From assembly GCA_913052545.1 (NCBI GenBank), contig CAJXEF010000071.1, positions 1 through 10,443 of the forward strand: a stretch of 10,443 nt of DNA, given 5' to 3'. The translations under genes and the position numbers were made by a program. Positions 1-5,917 of this stretch are shown here, in pieces (positions within the stretch are counted from its first letter, which is position 1; the number at the start of each line of letters is the position of its first letter). The notes under the pieces are model-generated. The model was not told the DNA's origin. It saw nothing but the letters and a program-made list of their open reading frames with translations, and did no database searches. The stretch is from an uncultured Chloroflexota bacterium (GTDB taxonomy: Bacteria; Chloroflexota; Dehalococcoidia; UBA3495).

Positions 1-50
1 GCTGCCTTCTAAGCAGCGGGTCGCAGGTTCGAATCCTGCCTGGGGTACCA
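1..50 (+). tRNA. tRNA-Arg(TCT), 3' portion (5' half lies outside the window)
   Basis: The window starts at the anticodon stem. Stem GCTGC (1-5) pairs with GCAGC (13-17) around the 7-nt loop CTTCTAA, which places the anticodon TCT at 8-10 and so predicts arginine (AGA codons). A 5-nt variable loop follows, then a perfect T arm: GCAGG (23-27), loop TTCGAAT, CCTGC (35-39). The acceptor 3' strand CTGGGGT (40-46), discriminator A47 and a genome-encoded CCA (48-50) complete it. The D arm and 5' acceptor strand, expected to begin ACCCCAG, are not in the window, so whether the gene is intact cannot be shown. A damaged copy of bases 6-51 recurs at 4976-5017. Confidence 0.93.
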
Positions 51-76
51 CTAAAATTTGTAAAGCTGTAGAAAGT

Positions 77-104
77 ATAAGTTCGAGTCTTGTCTTCGGC
101 CCCA
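77..104 (+). pseudogene. tRNA 3'-end remnant, probably tRNA-Leu
   Basis: A T-arm-like element, ATAAG (77-81), loop TTCGAGT, CTTGT (89-93), has five pairs including one G-T wobble. It runs directly into CTTCGGC (94-100), one base, then CCA (102-104). The string TTCGAGTC.TGTCTTCGGC plus CCA is typical of bacterial tRNA-Leu, whose 5' strand would be GCCGAAG. No D arm, anticodon arm or 5' acceptor strand can be found upstream, because the preceding bases are the end of tRNA-Arg and a short spacer. The discriminator is C where leucine tRNAs have A. It is therefore a fragment rather than a working gene, and could be an old attachment site or debris of a tandem tRNA cluster. Confidence 0.6.
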
Positions 105-125
105 CTAATGTAGATATGAATGAAG

Positions 126-153
126 CCCCAACTACTAAGATTGAGGGTTTTTT
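126..153 (+). terminator. probable rho-independent terminator after the tRNA gene
   Basis: CCCCAA (126-131) can pair with TTGAGGG (141-147) with one bulged A (144) and a 9-nt loop, followed directly by six T residues (148-153). The stem is short, but the location about 75 bp after the tRNA CCA end and the T run fit termination of the tRNA transcript. Confidence 0.45.
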
Positions 154-213
154 CTTTGGACCATGATCTCTTGCGAGTGTTGCAATATAAATCAGCGGAT
201 TAGTCTCTTACCT

Positions 214-348
214 CTAGACCTCTGGATTCACCCAGGCTTTTTCACAACAAGGACATTGTCCTTGCCGATACTTGTGGATAGCGAGATTGACTCGGATAGA
301 TCGATTATTTAGTTGCATAAAACCAGTTCCTTGGGCCATTATCAGCAT
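214..348 (-). CDS. possible 44-residue Cys-containing small protein (weak)
   Basis: A short minus-strand frame starts at ATG 348-346 and stops with TAG at 216-214. It encodes a 44-residue peptide whose C-terminal third contains GQCPCCEKAW, resembling half of a zinc ribbon. No Shine-Dalgarno sequence precedes the first ATG; two further in-frame ATG codons follow at codons 4 and 11. There is no neighbouring gene to support translation. It could equally be the surviving tail of a degraded larger gene or chance. The dyad at 248-264 encodes the QCPC part, so any conservation there could reflect DNA binding rather than protein. Confidence 0.2.
   Translation of the reverse strand: MLIMAQGTGFMQLNNRSIRVNLAIHKYRQGQCPCCEKAWVNPEV
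248..264. repeat. perfect 17-nt dyad (8+1+8)
   Basis: CAAGGACA (248-255), a single central T, then TGTCCTTG (257-264) form a perfect inverted repeat of operator-like size. It lies about 250 bp upstream of the predicted -35 of the binding-protein gene, far for a typical operator. No T tract follows, so it is not a terminator. A regulatory role is only a possibility. Confidence 0.3.
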
Positions 349-515
349 GGATTCTATTCATTATTGCTTTGTCCGTTACACTATCAGTAGTAACTATTCC
401 GTAGTATCTAGGCCTATATAGGGCGAATTATAAAGAGCGTATAGCAGATTATAATCGTATTAATCTCTCTTTAAGTAAAAATACATGGATTTGTTAACAA
501 GTTTTTGACAAATCA

Positions 516-544
516 TTGACGAAATCATTCAGCAAGTTTATATT
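516..544 (+). promoter_or_regulatory. sigma70-like promoter of the substrate-binding lipoprotein gene
   Basis: TTGACG (516-521) and TATATT (539-544) each match the consensus at five of six positions and are separated by exactly 17 bp. A second TTGACA at 505-510 has no suitable -10 at standard spacing. Transcription would start near 551, giving a leader of roughly 95 nt before the ATG at 645. No terminator or obvious attenuator is seen in that leader. Confidence 0.6.
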
Positions 545-644
545 ATTTTTCGACAATGCTTAGCTTCTCTTCTCCTCGTACAATTCATAGGTAAACTTGC
601 ATTACCAAGTTAATTAGTTTTTCCAAGACAAGAAAGGAGATTAA

Positions 645-2393
645 ATGTCGAAATTTAGTACGTTTCTATCACGGAACAAGATCTTTTACCTAGCCCTCAC
701 GGCAGTATTATTTCTGTCCGTAGCTTGCGGTAGTGCAGCCGCGCCGAAAACAGACTCGAGCAGCGACGCAAAGCCCGCAACAAGTCAAACTGCGAAACCA
801 GCTGATCCCGCAACTGCAATCCCTGTTCCAATTGATGCACCGGCAGCGGAATCAGAATCTGTCTCAGGCACGGTTACATTGATGGCTTCTGACTGGGGCA
901 CTCAATCTTTTGAGCCCAGAGATGCCTCAGGTCAAATAATGACTCAATTCAGGATGTTACACGGGTGGCTGATCGCAGGTAACGAGAATACCAAAATGAT
1001 TCCAGGAATTGCCGAAAAATGGGAACTATCCAGTGATGGTTTACAGTGGACTTGGACTATACGGGATGGCGTGAAATTCCACAACGGTGATGACTTAACC
1101 ATTGAGGATGTATTGTTTAGCCTGGATCGGCATCACGGTCCTGAGGCGGCTGATAATGCTGTTCACAGTATATTTATACAGCAATCAAAACGAACAGTGA
1201 GTCAAGAGATTACTGGCCCCAATACTATAGTTGTTACCCAGACTGAACCCAACGCTACTTATCCTTTTTTGATGTCACAACTCCATTCTTCTGACGCCCA
1301 CGGGGCAGTTTTGCCTAAAAATTATTGGGAAGAAGTGGGTGGTAAAGAAGGTTGGGAAAAAGCGCCTGTAGCAGCGGGTCCCTTCAAGTTAATTGACTAT
1401 AAACCCTCTGAACAAATGCTTTTTGAACGCTTTGATGATTATTATTTCACACCCGCAAACGGCTTCCATGAAGATCGAAGAATGCAGTTTCAAACAATGG
1501 ACGAGCGGTTGGTTTCAGAAGAATCCACCCGTGTCTCAGCACTCCGGGCTGGACAAGTTGACATGATCGAAGCTAGTTTAAATGCTAAGAGTCAGGTTGA
1601 GGCAGCTGGAGCCCGTTTCGTATTCATACCAGAAGCGTCTTATTCACAGGTGCGGCCTATGGGCTGCTGGAAACCGGAGCTTCCTTGTTCCGACAAGAGA
1701 GTACGTTACGCCCTAGATTATGCTGTGAATAAGGAATTGATCCGAGACAAACTATATGGTGGGCCGGAAATCGCTCACGTTGGAGGATTTGAAGCAGCTA
1801 CACCAAACGCCCTAGGTTACAGCTCCGCGTTGGATTCGCTCCCGTATGATCCAGAAAAAGCTCAACAACTCTTAGCTGACGCTGGATATCCGGGAGGTGA
1901 AGGATATCCCCCATTTAAAATGCATACATGGAATGGGGGAGACGTTCCATTACAACCTGAACAAGCTGAATTGATCGCCCAAATGTGGGAGGAAAACTTG
2001 GGCCTGGATGTCACAGTAGTAGTCGGTGACCCAACTGCGATTCGTGCGCAAGGCAAAAATCGAGAACTAGACGGGGATGTTTATTTCCGTAGTAATGAGG
2101 CCCGATGGGACGGAGGAAGCCTCTTAAGGAGTGCATCAGACCCTGAAAACAAGAATAGATTAATGGAAGACCCTGCATTGTTTGCGATAGTCAATGAGGC
2201 TCTAGCAGTGCTCGAGCCCTCCGAACGCCACGATGCTTATAACAAAGCATATTTGGCACTCTGGGAAGCGCATTATCATTGGAGCCCTATCTTTGTAAAT
2301 CTCCCTTGGGCTGTAAGTGATAGAATCGCAACGTGGGAACCTTGGCCGTTAGGCCCATACGCTAGTGCCCTTTGGACAGTTACCCTCAAATAG
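645..2393 (+). CDS. ABC transporter family-5 substrate-binding lipoprotein (peptide/opine/nickel type)
   Basis: This is the extracytoplasmic solute receptor of a Dpp/Opp-type importer. Residues 1-27 form a lipoprotein signal (KIFYLALTAVLFLSVA) with the lipidated Cys at 28. A low-complexity Ala/Pro/Ser linker (29-73) tethers the binding domain (about 74-582). The family signature is clear at about 119-156: IPGIAEKWELSSDGLQWTW followed by IRDGVKFHNGDDLTIEDV. The total of 582 residues is normal for the family plus linker. Two Cys in MGCWKPELPCSD may form a disulfide outside the membrane. The start is fixed by AAAGGAG (633-639) 5 nt before ATG. The likely partner permeases lie 640 bp downstream but are cut off by two opposite-strand genes. 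Ligand is not predictable; oligopeptide, opine, glycoside and nickel binders share this fold. Confidence 0.95.
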   Translation: MSKFSTFLSRNKIFYLALTAVLFLSVACGSAAAPKTDSSSDAKPATSQTAKPADPATAIPVPIDAPAAESESVSGTVTLMASDWGTQSFEPRDASGQIMTQFRMLHGWLIAGNENTKMIPGIAEKWELSSDGLQWTWTIRDGVKFHNGDDLTIEDVLFSLDRHHGPEAADNAVHSIFIQQSKRTVSQEITGPNTIVVTQTEPNATYPFLMSQLHSSDAHGAVLPKNYWEEVGGKEGWEKAPVAAGPFKLIDYKPSEQMLFERFDDYYFTPANGFHEDRRMQFQTMDERLVSEESTRVSALRAGQVDMIEASLNAKSQVEAAGARFVFIPEASYSQVRPMGCWKPELPCSDKRVRYALDYAVNKELIRDKLYGGPEIAHVGGFEAATPNALGYSSALDSLPYDPEKAQQLLADAGYPGGEGYPPFKMHTWNGGDVPLQPEQAELIAQMWEENLGLDVTVVVGDPTAIRAQGKNRELDGDVYFRSNEARWDGGSLLRSASDPENKNRLMEDPALFAIVNEALAVLEPSERHDAYNKAYLALWEAHYHWSPIFVNLPWAVSDRIATWEPWPLGPYASALWTVTLK

Positions 2394-2414
2394 ATTTTAT
2401 TGGGAGAGCAATAG

Positions 2415-2654
2415 TTACTCGGAATAGTGGGACCGTCTGCGATTCCTGGACCAAAGCAAATGGACTCCGCCGGCTAGGGCAAGTCCTCCCACTATTCCGA
2501 GTGGCATAAATACTAATCCTAATCCAAGAGAGAATAGCAATAGTCCTAGATCAAGGTAAGAACCAGATACCGCCCGGTGGATATGAGACATATAGACCCA
2601 AATAACAGGAATCGCGGCCCCACCTATACTTAATGAAACATATATCCACTTCAT
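2415..2654 (-). CDS. small integral membrane protein of unknown function
   Basis: The 79-residue product is strongly hydrophobic: one segment at about residues 3-22 (IYVSLSIGGAAIPVIWVY) and a long Gly/Leu-rich stretch at about 33-67 that can make one or two more helices. The tail is basic (SRNRRRSHYSE), so the C-terminus probably faces the cytoplasm. I recognise no family. Support for a real gene is its coupling to the upstream Cys-rich gene: its ATG (2654-2652) overlaps the TGA of that gene as ATGA, and AAGGA (RNA strand, 2668-2664) sits 9 nt before the ATG. Its stop lies about 20 bp from the convergent binding-protein stop. It interrupts the transporter locus, so a role in transport is possible but unsupported. 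Confidence 0.65.
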   Translation of the reverse strand: MKWIYVSLSIGGAAIPVIWVYMSHIHRAVSGSYLDLGLLLFSLGLGLVFMPLGIVGGLALAGGVHLLWSRNRRRSHYSE

Positions 2655-2866
2655 TCAGTAGAATCCTTAATCTCTGATGATAGATCTAGAACGTCAAAAA
2701 TTCGTTTCAGACATCTGAAACCAATACAACAACTATCCATCGGTTCAAAAAATATGGCAGACTTCGGGCTAATATGTTTGAAAATACGCTTCTCCTCACA
2801 GTTACATATGACACACCGTAGATCAATAGGCGATGCGTGGTTAGATGCCCAATAATCTAAAGTCAT
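2651..2866 (-). CDS. small Cys-rich protein, possible zinc-binding, unknown family
   Basis: The product has 71 residues with six Cys: C18, C21 and C23 (RCVICNCEE), then C46, C47 and C52 (DSCCIGFRC). The CxxC plus a second Cys cluster about 25 residues later resembles the two knuckles of a small zinc ribbon, but I recognise no named family. Its stop codon overlaps the start of the membrane-protein gene by four bases (ATGA), a classic sign of translational coupling and the best argument that both are genes. Weakness: no clear Shine-Dalgarno lies before this ATG, and an in-frame stop occurs about 30 nt upstream, so no longer version exists. It may be the remains of a longer gene. Antisense to the transporter genes on both sides. 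Confidence 0.5.
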   Translation of the reverse strand: MTLDYWASNHASPIDLRCVICNCEEKRIFKHISPKSAIFFEPMDSCCIGFRCLKRIFDVLDLSSEIKDSTE

Positions 2867-3033
2867 AGAATTTATGGCTAGTCTACCTACCGATTATCAT
2901 ACTCGAATCTAACCAACCCTAGTATATCGATGAATTTAACCGATTTGAGTCGGATAACCGTTGGGAAGGCTGATAATAAGACTCTAGTCACGGTTTTGTG
3001 AGGAAATATCCTGGGTAAAGTTGGGGAAGGACT

Positions 3034-3951
3034 ATGCAGATATACATTCTTACGAGGCTAGGGCAAGGCGTGCTTACACTGTTAGTCCTCAGCCTTATAG
3101 TCTTCATGAGCGTACACTTATCGGGCGACCCTGCCCTCCTCTTAATGCCTCCAGATTATACTGAAGCTGATTACCAGCAGGTACGTGAGAATTTAGGGTT
3201 GAATAGGCCAATCATAATCCAATATGCCACTTTCCTCGGGAATGCGGTACGGGGAGATTTTGGTAAATCGATAACCACCAGACGGCCTGCACGGGATATG
3301 TTGGTAGAGAGAATACCAGCTACATTGCAATTAGCAGGCGCTGGAATGTTGTTAGCTATAGTAATGGGCATACCTCTCGGCATCCTTTCTGCGGTAAAAA
3401 AAGACTCCCTCCTCGATAAATTGGTTAAACTGTTTGCCATTGTAGGGATTGGAGCGCCTCAATTCTGGGTAGCAATCATGCTAATACTCGTGTTCGGAGG
3501 CATCTTACAATGGTTGCCTACATTTGGGAGAGGTGGTCCATCTCATTTCATATTACCGTCTTTCGTACTGGCATGGTCAATAATGGCCGGCATGATGCGA
3601 TTGGGTAGATCCAGTATGCTGGAAGTATTGGATAGTGAATTCGTGAAATTCGCCCGTGCGAAGGGATTAGTAGAAACCTTGGTTATCTGGAAACATGCTC
3701 TCAGGAATGCCATGATTCCTCTCGTTACGTTTGGTGGGATAAGCCTAGCAGGATTGTTAAACGGAACGATTGTCATAGAGGTGGTATTTGCATGGCCCGG
3801 TGTCGGACTTTTGATGCTAGAGGGTGTAGCTCAACGTAACTTTCCAATTGTCGAGGCTACAGTTCTTACATCCGGATTCTTCTATATCTTGACTTCCTTG
3901 ATAGTGGATATACTTTATGTTTATATCGACCCTAGGATTAAATACTCTTAA
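3034..3951 (+). CDS. ABC transporter permease, DppB/OppB type
   Basis: Inner-membrane subunit of a peptide-type importer. The 305-residue length and order of features match the family: first helix at about 9-27, periplasmic loop with the family-like DYTEADYQQVRENLGLNRPI, helices at about 98-120, 132-155, 172-190, 227-255 and 277-298. The ATPase-coupling EAA loop is at about 202-231 (EFVKFARAKG, then HALRNAMIP). It ends with the customary YVYIDPRIKY. A GGGGAAGGA stretch (3023-3031) just before ATG supports the start, though part of it is very close to the codon. It is followed after 17 bp by the second permease, so the two are co-transcribed. No clear promoter was found in 2867-3033. The ATP-binding subunits are not in the window. 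Confidence 0.95.
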   Translation: MQIYILTRLGQGVLTLLVLSLIVFMSVHLSGDPALLLMPPDYTEADYQQVRENLGLNRPIIIQYATFLGNAVRGDFGKSITTRRPARDMLVERIPATLQLAGAGMLLAIVMGIPLGILSAVKKDSLLDKLVKLFAIVGIGAPQFWVAIMLILVFGGILQWLPTFGRGGPSHFILPSFVLAWSIMAGMMRLGRSSMLEVLDSEFVKFARAKGLVETLVIWKHALRNAMIPLVTFGGISLAGLLNGTIVIEVVFAWPGVGLLMLEGVAQRNFPIVEATVLTSGFFYILTSLIVDILYVYIDPRIKYS

Positions 3952-3968
3952 ATAGAGAGCGACTTTGA

Positions 3969-4844
3969 ATGGCACGCACAGCCTTAACTAAATCCTACTC
4001 ATTTGGCAGAATCACTCGATTATTGTCAGGCAAGACCAAATTGCCCTGGATACCCATAATCATCCTGGCAGTCATGGTCATATGCGCCATATTTGCTCCG
4101 TTACTGACACCTTACGAGCCCACCCATAAGGATATCATTAACAGCCGTATAGGCCCCGCTGAGATCAGTGCGTACCCATTAGGTACAGACATATTGGGAC
4201 GGGATATATTAAGCCGTTTGATTTTCGGAGCTAGAACCACGGTCTATATAAGCATAGTTGCCCTAGCAACTGGGGCTGTTGTAGGGACAGTGCTTGGATT
4301 GATAGCAGGTTATTTGGAAGGTTGGTTAGGCGCGATGATCATGAGATTCGCGGACGCCGTGATGGGATTCCCTACAATACTTGTTGCTCTAATAATAGTA
4401 GTATTATTAGGTCAAGGCACTGGAAACATCATCATAGCCGTTGCAGTAACTGTATGGGCTAGATTTGCCAGAATGATACGAGCTGATGTATTGAGTGTCA
4501 AAGAACGGGATTATGTTGTTTTGGCTCAAATCGCGGGCGTAGCTCCCCCGATGATAATCTGCAGACACATATTTCCGAATGTCGTTAATACTCTAATGGT
4601 ACTCACCAGCTTACAGGTAGGTCAGGTGATTCTGTTGGAAGCCTCGCTTAGTTTTTTAGGATTAGGTCTTGAGCCGGGTTCACCAGCTTGGGGTATCATG
4701 GTAGCCGAAGGACGCGATGTAATCCTCGATATGTGGTGGTTATCTTTGTTCCCCGGAATTGCTATAACCGTAGTCGTGATGGCGTTCAACTTCTTTGGAG
4801 ATTGGCTTCGAGACTTCCTAGATCCAAAACTACGGCGGGCTTAG
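3969..4844 (+). CDS. ABC transporter permease, DppC/OppC type
   Basis: Second membrane subunit of the same importer, 291 residues. N-terminal helix at about 28-47 leads to the OppC-type N-terminal motif PLGTDILGRDILSRLIFGAR (70-89), the hallmark of this subunit. Further helices follow at about 91-115, 134-170, 208-230 and 258-277. The EAA coupling loop is at about 181-205 (DYVVLAQIAG, then CRHIFPN). It contains EASLSFLGLGLEPGSPAWG, also typical, and ends with the FLDPKLR tail. Its ribosome site is weak (AGAGAG about 9 nt upstream), consistent with coupling to the permease gene 17 bp before it. Together with the 3034 gene it would form the channel; the expected ATPase pair is missing from this locus. 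Confidence 0.95.
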   Translation: MARTALTKSYSFGRITRLLSGKTKLPWIPIIILAVMVICAIFAPLLTPYEPTHKDIINSRIGPAEISAYPLGTDILGRDILSRLIFGARTTVYISIVALATGAVVGTVLGLIAGYLEGWLGAMIMRFADAVMGFPTILVALIIVVLLGQGTGNIIIAVAVTVWARFARMIRADVLSVKERDYVVLAQIAGVAPPMIICRHIFPNVVNTLMVLTSLQVGQVILLEASLSFLGLGLEPGSPAWGIMVAEGRDVILDMWWLSLFPGIAITVVVMAFNFFGDWLRDFLDPKLRRA

Positions 4845-4846
4845 AT

Positions 4847-4948
4847 ATCTAGACAACAACCATCGTCTAGATTAAAACGATTTCATGATCTCAGGCATAC
4901 GCCGGCAACCTTATGGCTGAGCATAGGAGCAAATCCTAAGATAATCTA
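4847..4948 (+). other. possible structured RNA / riboswitch-like element with two competing folds
   Basis: TAGATTA (4868-4874) pairs perfectly with TAATCTA (4942-4948), closing a possible three-way junction. Inside are CTCAGGCATA (4890-4899) with TATGGCTGAG (4912-4921), one mismatch, and TAGGA (4924-4928) with TCCTA (4934-4938) over a GCAAA loop. The 5' strand of the closing stem is also part of a perfect 8-bp hairpin, ATCTAGAC (4847-4854) with GTCTAGAT (4865-4872), so the two folds exclude each other. The strings CCGGCAACC (4902-4910) and GGAGCAAATCCTAAGAT (4926-4942) resemble the 3' half of the SAM-I consensus as I remember it (CGGCAACC, GGTGC.AA.TCC, AGA), but the GAGGGA..GGCCC 5' core is absent. 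No gene follows on this strand. It could be a decayed riboswitch, a 3'UTR structure of the permease mRNA, or chance. Confidence 0.28.
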
Positions 4949-4975
4949 AATCCCAAAATGCTGAAAGCTAGATCA

Positions 4976-5016
4976 CTTCTAAGCAGTGGGTCGCAGTTTC
5001 GAATCCTGGGGTACCA
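4976..5016 (+). pseudogene. decayed copy of the tRNA-Arg 3' half (candidate attachment-site repeat)
   Basis: Aligned to bases 6-50, this copy matches 39 of 41 positions plus a 4-nt deletion next to the acceptor strand (CCTG missing after AATCCTG). Mismatches are C18 to T4988 and G27 to T4997. Similarity starts at the first base of the anticodon loop and ends at CCA; upstream of it the anticodon stem strand is not conserved (GATCA versus GCTGC). It therefore never held a complete tRNA here as far as can be seen. A 3'-half tRNA copy in direct orientation is what a site-specific recombinase leaves at the far end of an island. Confidence 0.8.
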
Positions 5017-5081
5017 CAAATAATTCCTTGGTTGTTACGAGAGACTTATGGTGTGCTCTTTCATGTAATTGGATCGTACCT

Positions 5082-5130
5082 ATAACGAACAAAAGGCCCT
5101 CCTATTTGAGGAGGGCCTTTTGTTCGTTAT
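5082..5130. terminator. bidirectional rho-independent terminator, perfect 22-bp stem
   Basis: Left arm 5082-5103 and right arm 5109-5130 are perfect reverse complements around the 5-nt loop ATTTG. The core is GGCCCTCC/GGAGGGCC flanked by AAAA and TTTT, so each strand ends with a CCTTTTGTTCGTT-like run. It lies between the permease operon (plus) and the PPOX-family gene (minus), whose stop is about 10 bp away, and can serve both convergent transcripts. Confidence 0.9.
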
Positions 5131-5141
5131 GCTCTTAGGGA

Positions 5142-5702
5142 TTATCTCTCAGGTATGGGTCGTTTATTAATGTTAGCGGATATGGTTTCTGTATTCCATA
5201 CATCGGAAAATTTGAAAGCTCTAGGACAGTGGGTATAGGATTCATCCACTTCTATAACTACTCCTTGGAGGTGTTGTGATCGTTCATCCATCTCATATAA
5301 AGATACTTGAACCTCCATTTTTTCCAGTTCTTCTTTGTTAATAATGGTGATCCTGCCATTTACCCTGACGACGTCGTTAACTCCCGGGATCAGGAAAAGT
5401 AAGCCTACGTGGGGGTTATCATCGAAATTCTGATAGGATTGGAATAATTTGTTTCCATGAACGTCTGGGAAAATTAGATGTTTGTCGTCCAATATTTTTA
5501 CGAATCCCGGCATACCACCTTTGGGTGAGGCATCGCAGTTGCCTTTAGAATCAGAACTTGCTTGGATCACTAATGGAGAATGATTAATGAACTCTTGTAC
5601 ATAGGGGGTCATATGGCCTACCACTTTGGTAGCCGCTCTGCCAGTGGGGTAACCAAAAGTGTCGGAAAATCGGTTTCGTTGAACAGTTTCGTTAGTGGTC
5701 AT
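5142..5702 (-). CDS. pyridoxamine 5'-phosphate oxidase-like FMN-binding protein (PPOX class, DR2398-type)
   Basis: A 186-residue split-barrel flavin-binding protein. Family-like features in order: FINHSPLVIQASSD (38-51), DASPKGGMPGFVKILDD (57-73), FPDVHGNKLFQSYQNFDDNPHVGLLFLIPGVND (78-110), VRVNGRITI (112-120), and the C-terminal CPRAFKFSDVW (159-169). This pattern matches the subgroup I recall as PPOX_FMN_DR2398, distinct from true PdxH, so pyridoxine metabolism should not be assumed; substrate is unknown. The start is supported by GGGGGAG (RNA strand, 5711-5705) two bases before ATG and by a promoter just upstream. It converges on the permease operon over the shared terminator and is divergent from the PEP-mutase-like gene. 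Confidence 0.9.
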   Translation of the reverse strand: MTTNETVQRNRFSDTFGYPTGRAATKVVGHMTPYVQEFINHSPLVIQASSDSKGNCDASPKGGMPGFVKILDDKHLIFPDVHGNKLFQSYQNFDDNPHVGLLFLIPGVNDVVRVNGRITIINKEELEKMEVQVSLYEMDERSQHLQGVVIEVDESYTHCPRAFKFSDVWNTETISANINKRPIPER

Positions 5703-5733
5703 TTCTCCCCCTAATCTTTAAGATATATCACAA

Positions 5734-5762
5734 ATTCTACCTGCAAGTATGAATAGGATCAA
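5734..5762 (-). promoter_or_regulatory. sigma70-like promoter of the PPOX-family gene
   Basis: On the minus strand TTGATC (5762-5757) and TAGAAT (5739-5734) are 17 bp apart, matching consensus at four and five of six positions. The predicted transcript start is about 25 nt before the ATG at 5702, a normal leader length containing the GGGGGAG ribosome site. Confidence 0.5.
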
Positions 5763-5917
5763 GTCGATAGGTTATGCTTTATAGTTCTTATAGTCGGGTT
5801 TATCGATACGGAGTAGCTAAGAGTGAATACCAATTACTCTACCTATAGCTGTAAAAACAAGTTAATAGGCGTGTCAGATCCTTAAACATTTGTGATTTTG
5901 AGTTTGGGGGAAGAATA

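Larger units (their letters stand above)
154..515. other. gene-poor stretch with scattered palindromes
   Basis: No convincing gene of ordinary length is present on either strand. Visible items are a weak 44-codon minus-strand reading frame (214-348), a perfect 8+1+8 dyad (248-264), and overlapping palindromes TAGGCCTA (409-416) and CCTATATAGG (413-422). The last 100 bases are AT-rich and lead into the promoter of the binding-protein gene. The stretch lies between tRNA remnants and a transporter gene, so decayed sequence is a reasonable reading. Confidence 0.5.
6..5016. mobile_element. possible relic of a tRNA-Arg-targeted integrated island
   Basis: The interval is bounded by direct copies of the tRNA-Arg 3' half (6-50 and 4976-5016). 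It holds a transporter receptor, two permeases, two small antisense genes, a tRNA-Leu 3' fragment and non-coding debris. Known biology: tyrosine-recombinase islands commonly use tRNA 3' halves as attachment sites, leaving an intact gene at one end and a 3' fragment at the other. Against it: no integrase, excisionase or other mobility gene is visible, and the transporter genes are ordinary cargo. The mutations in the distal copy imply an old event. Local duplication of a tRNA fragment would be the alternative. Confidence 0.3.

Noticed and set aside
116..169. 16-codon plus-strand frame starting at ATG 116
   Set aside because: It spans the probable tRNA terminator hairpin and has no ribosome site, so a leader peptide is not supported.
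1862..2056. Minus-strand reading frame of 64 codons inside the binding-protein gene
   Set aside because: It lies wholly antisense within a clearly coding, family-matching gene and has no recognisable product.
2941..2980. Possible promoter before the permeases (TTGAGT and GATAAT)
   Set aside because: The elements are 21 bp apart, and no other -35 fits GATAAT at 16-18 bp.
3171..3776. Two minus-strand frames (3171-3440 and 3543-3776) inside the DppB-like permease gene
   Set aside because: Antisense shadows of a conserved membrane protein; their peptides are low in family-like features.
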